From positions 1-22,090 of the forward strand of contig USQH01000009.1 of NCBI GenBank assembly GCA_900556765.1: a stretch of 22,090 nt of DNA, given 5' to 3'. Positions 14,692 through 22,053 of this stretch are shown here, in pieces (the stretch's first letter is position 1; each line of letters opens with the position of its first letter). The translations under genes were made by a program, and so were the position numbers. The notes under the pieces are model-generated. The model was not told where the DNA came from. It saw only the letters and a program-made list of their open reading frames with translations, and did no database searches. The DNA is from an uncultured Oscillospiraceae bacterium. GTDB lineage: Bacteria; Bacillota; Clostridia; Oscillospirales; Acutalibacteraceae.

Positions 14692-15907
14692 ATACTTATC
14701 ATTGTCAGCAATTATGATTGCGTTGATGATTGCTATTGGAATGTCTGTCAGAGTTAAAGCAGCCGAGAATGAAAGTGCAACAACTGATGAAGTTATTGCG
14801 GTAGCAGTTAATATGATTATGAATACAAGACAGTTTGAAGATGGAGTGAAAGAGCCGTTTAGTATTAGAAATATTGATAATATATATGATTTGACAGGAG
14901 AGGTAGTATCATATTATGTTACATTAAATAATCTGAGTGGAAATTTTTGTGGATATGTAATAGTAAATGCCAACAAGACAGACAATCCGATTATGGAGTT
15001 CGCTAATTCAACAACATCATTTTTTGAAGAGGCAATAGAAAGTATTGGAAATGCGCGTGATGTATCAAAATTATATATATCAGATGGAGTATATGGTGTA
15101 AGAACAGATGTTATATATGAGATAACAAATGCCGGCTGTGTGCAGATGGACGAAAATACACTGATAAGCGTTAACAATCTGGATGATGAAAGTGAAAAAG
15201 ATGTTGCAAAAAATAAAGATATGTGGAAGGAGCAGATAAACAGATATAATAGTGTATATAAAGAGGATAATATTGCATTATTGAGTGATGATCCAAGAGA
15301 TGATGGAAATATAATATATTATCCTGATAATTATGAAACTGTAGATGCAAGAACTAATATAGTACCCGGAGGAGATATCCCATATTTTCGTATGGTAGCT
15401 TTTGGACAGGGGGGAATATGTTCACCAGTAGTTGCTACTAATTTGTGTTATTATTGGTACAGAAGGGATTCATCACATTTTTCTGGATTATACAGAGATT
15501 CATGGCAGAATGTGTGTAATATATTTATAGATTACATGGAGACAAATTTAGAGAGTGGAACAGATGAAAGCAACTTATATAATGCATATACATGGTATTT
15601 TAATGAAGCAGGAATTGGATATAATTTAAATTACTATACAGGAACACATGGAGGAATGGATATTGTTAATGAGGTAGATGCAGGGTATCCTGCACACTTA
15701 AATATGCATGATCACAAAGTATACGATTATCATTCAGTGCTAGCTGTTGGATATAATATGTATGAGTATGATGCCGGCGACAGTATATATATTAAGATTG
15801 TTGATGGCTGGGGAGAAAATGGTGTAGCACAACTCCCAAATCGTTATGTGTGGGGCGGATGTCATGGTACATGGAGTTATGTGTCATTCCGTCCATATGG
15901 ATATTAA
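14681..15907 (+). CDS. Secreted papain-fold cysteine peptidase with propeptide (C39-like/C10-like)
   Basis: Exported protein of 408 residues. A signal peptide, MRKIYLSLSAIMIALMIAIG then MSVRVKA, ends at about residue 27 (VKA-A). The next region has a streptopain/C10-type propeptide look: LTGEVVSYYVTLNN, then GYVIVNANKTDNPIMEF. The C-terminal half is a papain-like domain: Cys247 in GGICSPVVATNLCYYWY, His351 in YHSVLAVGYN and Asp375 in IVDGWGENG form the expected catalytic set of the peptidase_C39-like family. The frame extends upstream to a TTG at 14648, but the signal peptide fixes the start near 14681. It is probably co-transcribed with the 14-residue peptide and followed closely by the 137-residue membrane protein. 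The substrate is unknown; it could act on a peptide, a competitor, or host protein. Confidence 0.78.
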   Translation: MRKIYLSLSAIMIALMIAIGMSVRVKAAENESATTDEVIAVAVNMIMNTRQFEDGVKEPFSIRNIDNIYDLTGEVVSYYVTLNNLSGNFCGYVIVNANKTDNPIMEFANSTTSFFEEAIESIGNARDVSKLYISDGVYGVRTDVIYEITNAGCVQMDENTLISVNNLDDESEKDVAKNKDMWKEQINRYNSVYKEDNIALLSDDPRDDGNIIYYPDNYETVDARTNIVPGGDIPYFRMVAFGQGGICSPVVATNLCYYWYRRDSSHFSGLYRDSWQNVCNIFIDYMETNLESGTDESNLYNAYTWYFNEAGIGYNLNYYTGTHGGMDIVNEVDAGYPAHLNMHDHKVYDYHSVLAVGYNMYEYDAGDSIYIKIVDGWGENGVAQLPNRYVWGGCHGTWSYVSFRPYGY

Positions 15908-15959
15908 GGATAAGTTATACTGATAGCTTTTTAAACTAATGGTTGCTAAGGAGCGCGTT

Positions 15960-16373
15960 ATGAAGAAAATAATAAAATATTCAATATTATCCCTAATCTT
16001 AGTATGCCTGATATGTGGAGCAGTTTATAAATTTGTTCCGTTTAATATTGCAAAGCGTATGGGAGTGTATGATAAAGAAGCAGCGTACATAGTGCCATAC
16101 AGCGATGAATCAGTGAAAATATCAGGACAAGGGTGTGACGAAGTGGCTGCATTACTTAACGGACTCAAAGGAACTCCTTTTTCCAGAAAAGGAATCACAG
16201 GAGCGGCACCGGAACAATTTGTTGATATTGTGTATACAGATGGAAGCTATTCACGGTGGCAGATAGGCGGTGGCTGGGTAGCTGTAAATGCTAATGACAA
16301 ATCAAATGATTATAAGACTAAAGAGGATGATGTACTTGCCAGAATTAATGCTATTCTTGGGTACAGCAGATGA
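15960..16373 (+). CDS. 137-residue membrane-anchored protein, copy 1
   Basis: Unknown function. The N-terminus is a hydrophobic anchor or uncleaved signal (IIKYSILSLILVCLICGAVY, residues 4-23). An extracytoplasmic domain of about 110 residues follows, with DKEAAYIVPYSDESVKISG, FVDIVYTDGSYSRWQIGGGW and a final EDDVLARINAILGYSR. The cysteine in the anchor does not make a good lipobox. The frame extends to an ATG at 15939, but AAGGAG at 15948-15953 selects the ATG at 15960. It lies 52 bp after the protease stop with no terminator between, so it shares promoter A. Copy 2, 684 bp downstream, differs at 9 of 137 residues. Small membrane proteins next to a secreted protease or peptide may confer immunity or inhibit it; this is speculation. 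Confidence 0.75.
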   Translation: MKKIIKYSILSLILVCLICGAVYKFVPFNIAKRMGVYDKEAAYIVPYSDESVKISGQGCDEVAALLNGLKGTPFSRKGITGAAPEQFVDIVYTDGSYSRWQIGGGWVAVNANDKSNDYKTKEDDVLARINAILGYSR

Positions 16374-16379
16374 TATAAA
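15960..16379 (+). repeat. Tandem duplicated unit, copy 1
   Basis: Direct repeat of about 420 bp covering the 137-codon gene and a few bases past its stop (to GATATAAAA). The second copy, at 16644-17063, is at a constant 684-bp offset with no indels. The N-terminal codons are the most diverged part. Confidence 0.9.
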
Positions 16380-16440
16380 ATACTACTATGAGCAAGATTG
16401 TTGACTGCTTGTATATTGTTTATAATAGCAATCAAAATAT

Positions 16441-16490
16441 AAAAAGCTGCCGTCTAAAGACGGTAATCCGGTTGGACAGCAGCTTTTTTT
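16441..16490 (+). terminator. Rho-independent terminator after copy 1
   Basis: AAAAAGCTGC (16441-16450) pairs with GCAGCTTTTT (16479-16488) and a T run follows to 16490. An inner CGTC/GACG hairpin lies at 16451-16462. It ends the transcript of promoter A before promoter B. Confidence 0.85.
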
Positions 16491-16531
16491 GCAATATCTA
16501 TAAGCCCAAATCTTTCTTATAGTCATAAAAA

Positions 16532-16602
16532 TATACCACTTGGGAAGAAAAACGACCACTTGCGCAAAGTGTATTGTAAAAATAACAAAGTCGGTATATG
16601 GT
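16532..16602 (+). promoter_or_regulatory. Promoter B with a second pair of related 20-bp-period boxes
   Basis: Boxes TATACCACTTGGGAAGA (16532-16548) and ACGACCACTTGCGCAAA (16552-16568) start 20 bp apart. With the two boxes of promoter A they fit SCAYTTSNGMAVA. TTGTAA (16574-16579) is 17 bp from TATGGT (16597-16602). The distance from the second CACTT to the -35 is 17 bp here and 18 bp at promoter A. A common regulator for both promoters is inferred. Confidence 0.6.
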
Positions 16603-16643
16603 ATGAATTATAAAACAGTATTGCAATAGGAGGTGGAGGTGTT

Positions 16644-17057
16644 ATGAAGAAGATATTAAAATATGTGATAGTATCCCTAATCTTAGTATGCCTGATATGT
16701 GGAGCAGTTTATAAATTTGTTCCGTTTAATATTGCAAAGCGTATGGGAGTGTATGATAAAGAAGCAGCGTACATAGTGCCATACAGCGATGAATCAGTGA
16801 AAATATCAGGACAAGGGTGTGACGAAGTGGCTGCATTACTTAACGGACTCAAAGGAACTCCTTTTTCCAGAAAAGGAATCATAGGAGCGGCACCGGAACA
16901 ATTTGTTAATATTGTGTATACGGATGGCAGCTATTCGCGGTGGCAGATAGGCGGTGGCTGGGTATCTGTAAATGCTAATGGCAAATGGAATGATTATAAG
17001 ATCAAAGAGGATGATGTGCTTGCCAGAATTAATGCTATTCTTGGGTACAGCAGATGA
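16644..17057 (+). CDS. 137-residue membrane-anchored protein, copy 2
   Basis: Paralogue of the product at 15960, 128 of 137 residues identical, with the same anchor and external domain. Differences cluster in the anchor (positions 5, 8, 10) and in the C-terminal third (for example GITG to GIIG, VDI to VNI, NDKSN to NGKWN). A strong AGGAGGTGGAGGTG precedes the ATG. Unlike copy 1 it has its own promoter with regulator boxes and is the first gene of a short transcript with the 64-residue gene at 17086. Retention of an intact frame in both copies argues that both are used. Function unknown. Confidence 0.78.
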   Translation: MKKILKYVIVSLILVCLICGAVYKFVPFNIAKRMGVYDKEAAYIVPYSDESVKISGQGCDEVAALLNGLKGTPFSRKGIIGAAPEQFVNIVYTDGSYSRWQIGGGWVSVNANGKWNDYKIKEDDVLARINAILGYSR

Positions 17058-17063
17058 TATAAA
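16644..17063 (+). repeat. Tandem duplicated unit, copy 2
   Basis: Second copy of the direct repeat described at 15960-16379. The regions upstream of the two copies differ completely: copy 1 follows the protease gene and copy 2 follows promoter B. The duplication therefore did not include the promoter, or the promoter was acquired separately. Confidence 0.9.
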
Positions 17064-17085
17064 AATAATAAGGAGGTGACCTGCC

Positions 17086-17280
17086 ATGTATGGACAGTAC
17101 GACAGCTCAGACGGAAGCATGGATGCCATGGGACTGAATGTGGACAAAAAAATGTATAAGAAATCAGGCATTGAGTTTCACGAAGAGGACGAAAAAGAAA
17201 TTGATGCCAGAATGAAGGAAGAATTCGAGCAGAGCAAAAAGCGAAAGGGATTCCTGCAAAGAATATTTAAACATAAATAA
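17086..17280 (+). CDS. Small charged hypothetical protein, 64 residues
   Basis: Not recognised. The sequence MYGQYDSSDGSMDAMG opens a hydrophilic, acidic N-terminal half. A helical charged stretch (EEDEKEIDARMKEEFEQ) and a basic end (KKRKGFLQRIFKHK) follow. No signal peptide or membrane segment. AAGGAGGTGACC just upstream of the ATG is a very strong ribosome site. It starts 28 bp after copy 2 and ends just before a terminator, so it is the last gene of the promoter B transcript. It is probably cytoplasmic, and the basic tail might touch membrane or nucleic acid. Confidence 0.7.
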   Translation: MYGQYDSSDGSMDAMGLNVDKKMYKKSGIEFHEEDEKEIDARMKEEFEQSKKRKGFLQRIFKHK

Positions 17281-17290
17281 TAGTTAAAGA

Positions 17291-17330
17291 AAAATTGCTG
17301 TCCGAAGCATAAGCCGCGGACAGCAATTTT
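17291..17330. terminator. Bidirectional terminator
   Basis: AAAATTGCTGTCCG (17291-17304) and CGGACAGCAATTTT (17317-17330) form a perfect 14-bp stem with a 12-base loop. T runs follow on either strand, so it can end the plus-strand transcript of promoter B and the minus-strand GH25 gene that converges on it. Confidence 0.9.
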
Positions 17331-17399
17331 TATTGAATACAGAACATTTACTTAGCAGTAATGCTTACAGAAAGCGGAAGCTGTGTTGAGGCATCAGAA

Positions 17400-18494
17400 T
17401 TACCATGTCTTAAAACTGATATTAAGATCAACATTTGTGCTGATTCCGTTAACCTTACCGCTCTCACTGTACTGCCAGATGCTTATGTCATAAGGTATAT
17501 ATGGCGTCTGGTTGTAATCTGCGTACCACTTGTCATATGCGGTAAGTCTGCTTATATCGACAAGAGACGCAAATCCCTTGATGTTGGCATATATCATAGG
17601 CGTGTAGCCGGCTGCTTTGATACGTTCACAGAATGCGATAACTGCATCGGTAAGCTCACCCTGTGACAGATTTTCCTGACGGTAGGAGTCATTTACAATC
17701 TCTTCAACATCAATCACAACCGGATAATTAATCTTAAACGGCTTGAGCGTGTTAATTACAAAATCAGCCTCCTCCTCAGCTTCGGCAGTAGTTATTGCCT
17801 GTGAGAAGAAATATGCACCGACGTTAAGACCATTCTGTATGGCACCTGCCGCATTAGTCTTGAAGGCTTCATCTTCCTTGATGATACCGGTTCCGTAAGA
17901 GCGGTAGCCGACACGTAAGAAAGCGTATTCAATGCCGTCTGTCTTCACCTGGCTCCAGTCAATGTCACCCTGATACTTCGATACGTCAATTCCGCGGTGT
18001 GTCTGGATTGCAGCATCGCTGTAGTTCATGAAGCCTCTGTCATCCTTGGAGAATGCGGACAGATTGAGGTTGTGCATAGGAAGCGACTTATTGATATCAA
18101 CAAAGACGTATCTGCCGTCATCAGCAAATACAATCTTATCAGTAAATGTCTTCTTGAGATATGATATTGTTGATGTGCCGTTAGAAAAATTCTCGCGCAT
18201 GTTGTCAAGAACAGCCTGGCGGCCCTGTGCCTCAGCAGCCTGAGCCATCTTATTGGCTACATCCATGGAATATGCCGGATTGGATATGCCGGCTTCAACA
18301 TAAGCCTTCTGCTGTCTGCGGTATTTTATGTTAGCAGATATAGCGGCAATTATACTTACGACAGCGATAATTGTAACAACTGCGAGTATAAGAAGGTATC
18401 TGTACGGACTTGCCTTCTGACGCTTAGCCTTCTGCTGACGCTGCGGCTTAGGCTGGCGTGAAAGATTTTCCTGATTAATATTCTGTGTATTCAT
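17400..18494 (-). CDS. Membrane-anchored GH25 muramidase (lysozyme)
   Basis: Peptidoglycan hydrolase of 364 residues. A basic cytoplasmic N-terminus rich in Gln, Lys and Arg (1-30) is followed by one membrane segment (about 33-56) and a linker region of about 110 residues. The C-terminal GH25 domain runs from about 165. Catalytic residues are expected at Asp170 (GIDVSKYQG) and Asp262/Glu264 (VVIDVEE), and the C-terminal DISIWQYSESGKVNGI motif is typical. No sorting signal; it stays attached by its N-terminus. Such enzymes cleave the MurNAc-GlcNAc bond during wall remodelling. It has its own promoter (18538-18566), so it is probably independent of the neighbouring regulon. The DVEE segment and overall length are normal. 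Confidence 0.93.
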   Translation of the reverse strand: MNTQNINQENLSRQPKPQRQQKAKRQKASPYRYLLILAVVTIIAVVSIIAAISANIKYRRQQKAYVEAGISNPAYSMDVANKMAQAAEAQGRQAVLDNMRENFSNGTSTISYLKKTFTDKIVFADDGRYVFVDINKSLPMHNLNLSAFSKDDRGFMNYSDAAIQTHRGIDVSKYQGDIDWSQVKTDGIEYAFLRVGYRSYGTGIIKEDEAFKTNAAGAIQNGLNVGAYFFSQAITTAEAEEEADFVINTLKPFKINYPVVIDVEEIVNDSYRQENLSQGELTDAVIAFCERIKAAGYTPMIYANIKGFASLVDISRLTAYDKWYADYNQTPYIPYDISIWQYSESGKVNGISTNVDLNISFKTW

Positions 18495-18537
18495 ATTTTC
18501 ACTTCTTTCGATTTGGTCTTTACGAACTTACATTCTT

Positions 18538-18566
18538 ATACTAAAATAGTAAGCTGATATTGTCAA
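18538..18566 (-). promoter_or_regulatory. Promoter of the GH25 gene
   Basis: On the minus strand a consensus TTGACA (18561-18566) is 17 bp from TAGTAT (18538-18543), 43 bp upstream of the GH25 ATG. The -35 overlaps the possible start of the divergent Mrr-type gene, so the two genes must interfere or share control. Confidence 0.7.
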
Positions 18567-19024
18567 TGAATATAAGGATGGAAAATATTTTGTTAAATTA
18601 TACATTAGCGGCTGTAGCGGCAGCAGTTGCCATAGCCGTTGTTTTATTACTGATAAGAAGACACCTCCGGTGCGGGGAATGGGACTACATGGATGGCGGT
18701 GAGTTTGAGCTGTACTGTGCTGATCTTCTTGAAAAAAGCGGATTCACCGATGTAGAGGTTACGAAGGCAAGCCATGACTACGGTGTTGACATACTTGCCG
18801 AGAAGGACGGAGTATCATATGCGTTCCAATGCAAATGCTATACAGAGCCTGTAGGTATCAAGGCGGTTCAGGAGATATATGCGGGACGTGATTATTATGA
18901 CTGCATGGTCGGTGTTGTCATGACGAACCAGTATTTTACGACGCCTGCAGTCAATGTTGCAAAGAAGCTTAAGATTATGCTGTGGGACAGGGGATATCTT
19001 GAAGCGATGATGGACGAGCGGTAG
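18566..19024 (+). CDS. Membrane-anchored Mrr-type restriction endonuclease-like protein
   Basis: Protein of 152 residues: an N-terminal membrane segment (about 13-31, AAVAAAVAIAVVLLL), then a single Mrr_cat nuclease domain. Motifs are FELYCADLLEKSGF at 47-60, Asp75 in DYGVDILAEK and Gln88-x-Lys90 in AFQCKCY, the D-(E/Q)xK active site of PD-(D/E)xK nucleases. It ends with MTNQYFTTPAVNVAKKL. Small membrane-tethered Mrr-like proteins are common in Firmicutes, and whether they cut DNA in vivo is unsettled. The start is uncertain: ATG at 18566 or at 18578, neither with a good ribosome site, plus an in-frame TTG at 18560. It diverges from the GH25 gene. Confidence 0.85.
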   Translation: MNIRMENILLNYTLAAVAAAVAIAVVLLLIRRHLRCGEWDYMDGGEFELYCADLLEKSGFTDVEVTKASHDYGVDILAEKDGVSYAFQCKCYTEPVGIKAVQEIYAGRDYYDCMVGVVMTNQYFTTPAVNVAKKLKIMLWDRGYLEAMMDER

Positions 19025-19106
19025 TCATATTGCACAGCACATTTATAAAATATTGTAAATGTATAACAATATTTATTACACTTGCGAAAAATATATTCTG
19101 TAAAAT

Positions 19107-19159
19107 AAAAAAGCTGTTGAAAGTTTGTTAATGTATAACAATCTTTTAACGGCTTTTTT
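19107..19159 (+). terminator. Terminator after the Mrr-type gene
   Basis: A long imperfect hairpin: AAAAAAGCTGTT (from 19107) pairs with AACGGCTTTTTT (ending 19159), with further pairing of TTGTTA and TATAACAA near the loop. The T run follows on the plus strand. The A run on the other side means it can also serve the minus-strand DUF2508 gene, which converges from the right. Confidence 0.8.
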
Positions 19160-19232
19160 GTGCGTAATTAAGCGGGTTTTTCTGTTGACTTTTGCCTGCG
19201 GCGATGATAAATTGTTAATCACAGCACAGCAG

Positions 19233-19490
19233 TCAATTCCTGCAGAGCTGTTCATTACGGTACTGGACTGCTTTGGCACGTTCGATTAAGTACTTGTATC
19301 TTTTTTGTTCTGAATTGAGCTGATAGATATAGCAGTCTATCAGGTCAGGTTCAACAGCATTTTCAAAGTTGGAATATGCTGTTTCGATAGCATTTTTTGT
19401 CATGGCAATTTCCTCAAGAAGATATTTTTCTTCGTAAGTAAGCGGTTTTTGTTTTGTTTTTTCTTTTCTGAACATAAGACCTGCTTTCAT
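19233..19490 (-). CDS. DUF2508 (YaaL-like) family protein
   Basis: Short helical protein of 85 residues. The family signature is plain: YLLEEIAMTKNAIETAYSNF, then ENAVEPDLIDCYIYQLNSEQ, then KRYKYLIERAK. Function of DUF2508/YaaL is unknown; in Bacilli it sits near recR and the sigma-K inhibitor gene bofA, but here it adjoins a pilus operon. Start uncertain: Met1 at 19490 with a weak ribosome site, or Met6 at 19475 (MFRKEKTKQKPL) with AGGT just upstream. Cytoplasmic; probably a single-gene transcript. Confidence 0.85.
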   Translation of the reverse strand: MKAGLMFRKEKTKQKPLTYEEKYLLEEIAMTKNAIETAYSNFENAVEPDLIDCYIYQLNSEQKRYKYLIERAKAVQYRNEQLCRN

Positions 19491-19665
19491 TAAGATTTCT
19501 TAAAGGTTTCGTTATAAGTAATTTTTACCATCATCTTAATTATAGTCACGGCTATAAGAATCTATACAGTTTATTATCAGATAATTCCAAATATGTTTTA
19601 TCAGACAGTGGCAGCGCGCAGCAACGCTAATCCACGGAAAGGAGGCCTGTCTGCATATTTTTGGT

Positions 19666-20106
19666 ATGGCAGCGGTGACAGCTGTTACTTTGGCGGCGGC
19701 AGCCTGCGATTATATTTCTTATAAGATTCCTAACAGACTTATGCTGTATGCGGCTTTTTCAATCGCGGGCGGAATAATTACAGAAGCAGTGTGGATGAAT
19801 ACATGCAGTCCGGGCATGATTGCTGATATTCCGGCAAGGATGATTGTAATGCTGATTATTCTGATTCCGGTATATATCGTGCATGCGGTTGGTGCGGGGG
19901 ATATCAAGCTTATGTGCGTTATGGCATCGGTTACGGGCGTTAAGAGGGCATGTGTGATATTCGCTGTGGCACTGGTGATATCGGCGTTGTACGGAATTCC
20001 GGTTCTTATAAGAAGGAGGGGATGCGGTATGCACAGAATACATTTTTCGTATGCAATATTAGCGGCACTGATTATGAGCATATTAAGTACACAGATTATA
20101 TGGTGA
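19666..20106 (+). CDS. tadV: A24 prepilin peptidase (TadV/CpaA-like)
   Basis: Membrane aspartic protease that trims Flp prepilins, first gene of a Tad locus. It has 146 residues from the ATG and several membrane segments. Catalytic aspartates are Asp15 in CDYISYKIPN and Asp79 in GAGDIKLM (the GxGD motif). The start is debatable. The strong GGAGG (19641-19645) lies 20 bases before the ATG but five bases before an in-frame CTG at 19651, which would give five more residues and a fuller first membrane segment. No AUG is available there, so a CTG start is possible. It is followed by tadZ and tadA homologues, which supports the Tad role. Confidence 0.85.
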   Translation: MAAVTAVTLAAAACDYISYKIPNRLMLYAAFSIAGGIITEAVWMNTCSPGMIADIPARMIVMLIILIPVYIVHAVGAGDIKLMCVMASVTGVKRACVIFAVALVISALYGIPVLIRRRGCGMHRIHFSYAILAALIMSILSTQIIW

Positions 20107-20143
20107 GAATTTTAAGGGAAAATGACATGAGGGGGAGAGAATA

Positions 20144-21142
20144 ATGGAAAAAGTATGTGCGGTTTTTGATTATGATGAACAGTACGCAAGAAGACTTATG
20201 AATGCCATGAATTCACGTAAAGGTGTTAATTACAGGACAATTATGTTCACGGAGGAATCTGCACTCGGTGAATATATGGCAGACAGGCAGCTGCCTCTGC
20301 TTGTGGTTGGGGAAGAGGCAATGGAGCAGATTACGGACACGCACAGAGTAAACAGGGTTGTTGTATTGCGGGAGGATTCAGGCACAGCAGGGACATACAG
20401 TAATGAAAAGGTCTCAGAGGTCTATAAGTATCAGCAGGCGGACTCGCTGATATATTCAATTGTCGGAGATGAAGTCTCAAGAATATATACATACGCTGAT
20501 GACAGAAAGGTTATCGGAATATATTCACCAATACATTATGCAGGCAAGACATCATTTGCACTGGCACTTGCTTCTGCATGCGCCAAATCGCAGGAGCGTG
20601 TGCTATACGTGAATATGGAGGAATTCTCAGGACTGTCGGAACTTCTTCCTGACTGTGGTGAGGGAAATATGTCGGATGCACTCTATACATACAGGACTAA
20701 CAGGGCAGCATTTGCCAATGCACTTGAGAAGATTGTCGGCAGGACAGGCGACGTATATTATATTCCGCCAATAAGATGCGCTGATGACATTACATGCCAG
20801 ACGGCGGAGGAGTGGCAGGATTTTATAACAGATATAGCTTCAAGCGGGCTGTATGACACGATAATTCTGGACATAGGAACACTTGTAAGTGAGCCGTGGC
20901 GTGTGCTTGAGGTATGTACAAGAGCGATAATGCCTGTGCGCGAGGACTACATCTCAATGCAGAAGTTAAATGATTTCGAGACTTATATGCTGTCAATGGG
21001 AAGAGAGCATATATGTGGAATTATAGAGAAAATGCTGCTGCCGAAGGATAACGGTATGGTGCTTGATAAGGGATATCTTGATGCAGCAGAGTATGGCACG
21101 CTTGGAAGACATGCAAGGGAGGTAGTTAAAAGCTGGCAGTGA
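20144..21142 (+). CDS. tadZ: TadZ/CpaE-like pilus localisation ATPase
   Basis: Protein of 332 residues with an N-terminal receiver-like region (1-115) and a MinD/ParA-type ATPase domain. The deviant P-loop is GIYSPIHYAGKTSFALALAS, with Lys and Thr at 135-136. An ENMEE-like strand (LYVNMEEFSGL) and YDTIILDIGTLVSEPW follow. CpaE/TadZ proteins place Tad machinery at the cell pole and bind the TadA ATPase. Its stop overlaps the GTG start of the tadA homologue, and tadV lies 37 bp upstream, so this is one operon. GGGGGAGAGA precedes the ATG. It appears complete. Confidence 0.87.
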   Translation: MEKVCAVFDYDEQYARRLMNAMNSRKGVNYRTIMFTEESALGEYMADRQLPLLVVGEEAMEQITDTHRVNRVVVLREDSGTAGTYSNEKVSEVYKYQQADSLIYSIVGDEVSRIYTYADDRKVIGIYSPIHYAGKTSFALALASACAKSQERVLYVNMEEFSGLSELLPDCGEGNMSDALYTYRTNRAAFANALEKIVGRTGDVYYIPPIRCADDITCQTAEEWQDFITDIASSGLYDTIILDIGTLVSEPWRVLEVCTRAIMPVREDYISMQKLNDFETYMLSMGREHICGIIEKMLLPKDNGMVLDKGYLDAAEYGTLGRHAREVVKSWQ

Positions 21143-22053
21143 CAAAGATATCATTGGATAATAATTTGCAGTCAAAAGCACAGGATATGCTGAAGAACCG
21201 TGTCAGGGAAGAGATGAACCTTGGGGAGGACATGACGGACGAAGAGCTGCTTGGTCTGATTGACAACACAATGGGATATGTTGCATCACAGATTCCGCTC
21301 CCGGTTAATTCAAGGCTTGATATACGCAGAAATGTATTTAATTCAATGAGAAGATTCGGCGTACTGCAGGATCTGCTTGATGATGACACGATAACCGAGA
21401 TTATGGTCAACGGGCAGGGACGGATTTTTATTGAGAGACAGGGCCGTATAAGCCTCAGCGGCAGATGCTTTGAGTCGCAGCAGGATCTCGAGGACGTAGC
21501 GCAGAGAATTGCCGCGTGGTCTAACAGAACTGTTAATGAAACGGAGCCGATTCTTGATACAAGACTTGCAGACGGTTCCCGTGTCAACATAGTACTTGAT
21601 CCGATTGCGATTGAAGGTCCTGCAATAACTATAAGAAAGTTCTACGATACACCGATAACCATAGAACGGCTTATAGAGCTGGGCTCAATAACGAAGGAGG
21701 TATCATGCTTCATGGAGTGTGCGGTAAAGGCAAGATATAACATATTTGTAAGTGGCGGAACGGGTTCCGGTAAGACAACCTTCCTTAATGCACTGTCCAA
21801 TTATATACCTGCAGACGAGAGAATTATTACGATTGAAGATTCGGCAGAGCTTCAGATACATGATGTGGACGGAAAACCACGTAATCTGATACGCCTTGAG
21901 ACGCGCAATGCCAATATGGAAGGCAATAATGCAATAACAATAAGAGACCTGATTAAGTCCTGCCTGCGAATGCGTCCGGATCGTATAGTCGTTGGAGAGA
22001 TAAGGGGTGCTGAGGCAATTGACATGCTTCAGGCAATTATATGTACTATATAA
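21139..22053 (+). pseudogene. tadA: TadA/CpaF secretion ATPase, 3'-truncated at about 22036
   Basis: ATPase that powers Flp pilus assembly. It starts at a GTG that overlaps the tadZ stop (GTGA). The N-terminal domain (LLDDDTITEIMVNGQGRIFI and onward) and RecA-like core are normal: Walker A SGGTGSGKTT with Lys212, IITIEDSAELQ, LIRLETRNANMEG, and the Walker B/RxRP region LRMRPDRIVVGEIRGAEA. After DMLQA the expected MNTGHDGSLSTGHAN is absent. The frame runs IICTI and stops at 22053. About a third of the protein is therefore missing, including the His-box region. The cause is an insertion or an assembly error at the window end. If the break is an artefact, the gene is intact in the genome. Confidence 0.8.

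Noticed and set aside
17340..17351. CAGAACATTTAC shared with the end of promoter A box 2
   Set aside because: Only 12 bases in AT-rich DNA, lacks the CACTT core, and no gene start follows.
19074..19090. Single box-like sequence CACTTGCGAAAA resembling the promoter A/B boxes
   Set aside because: No partner 20 bp away and no promoter downstream toward a plus-strand gene; probably chance.
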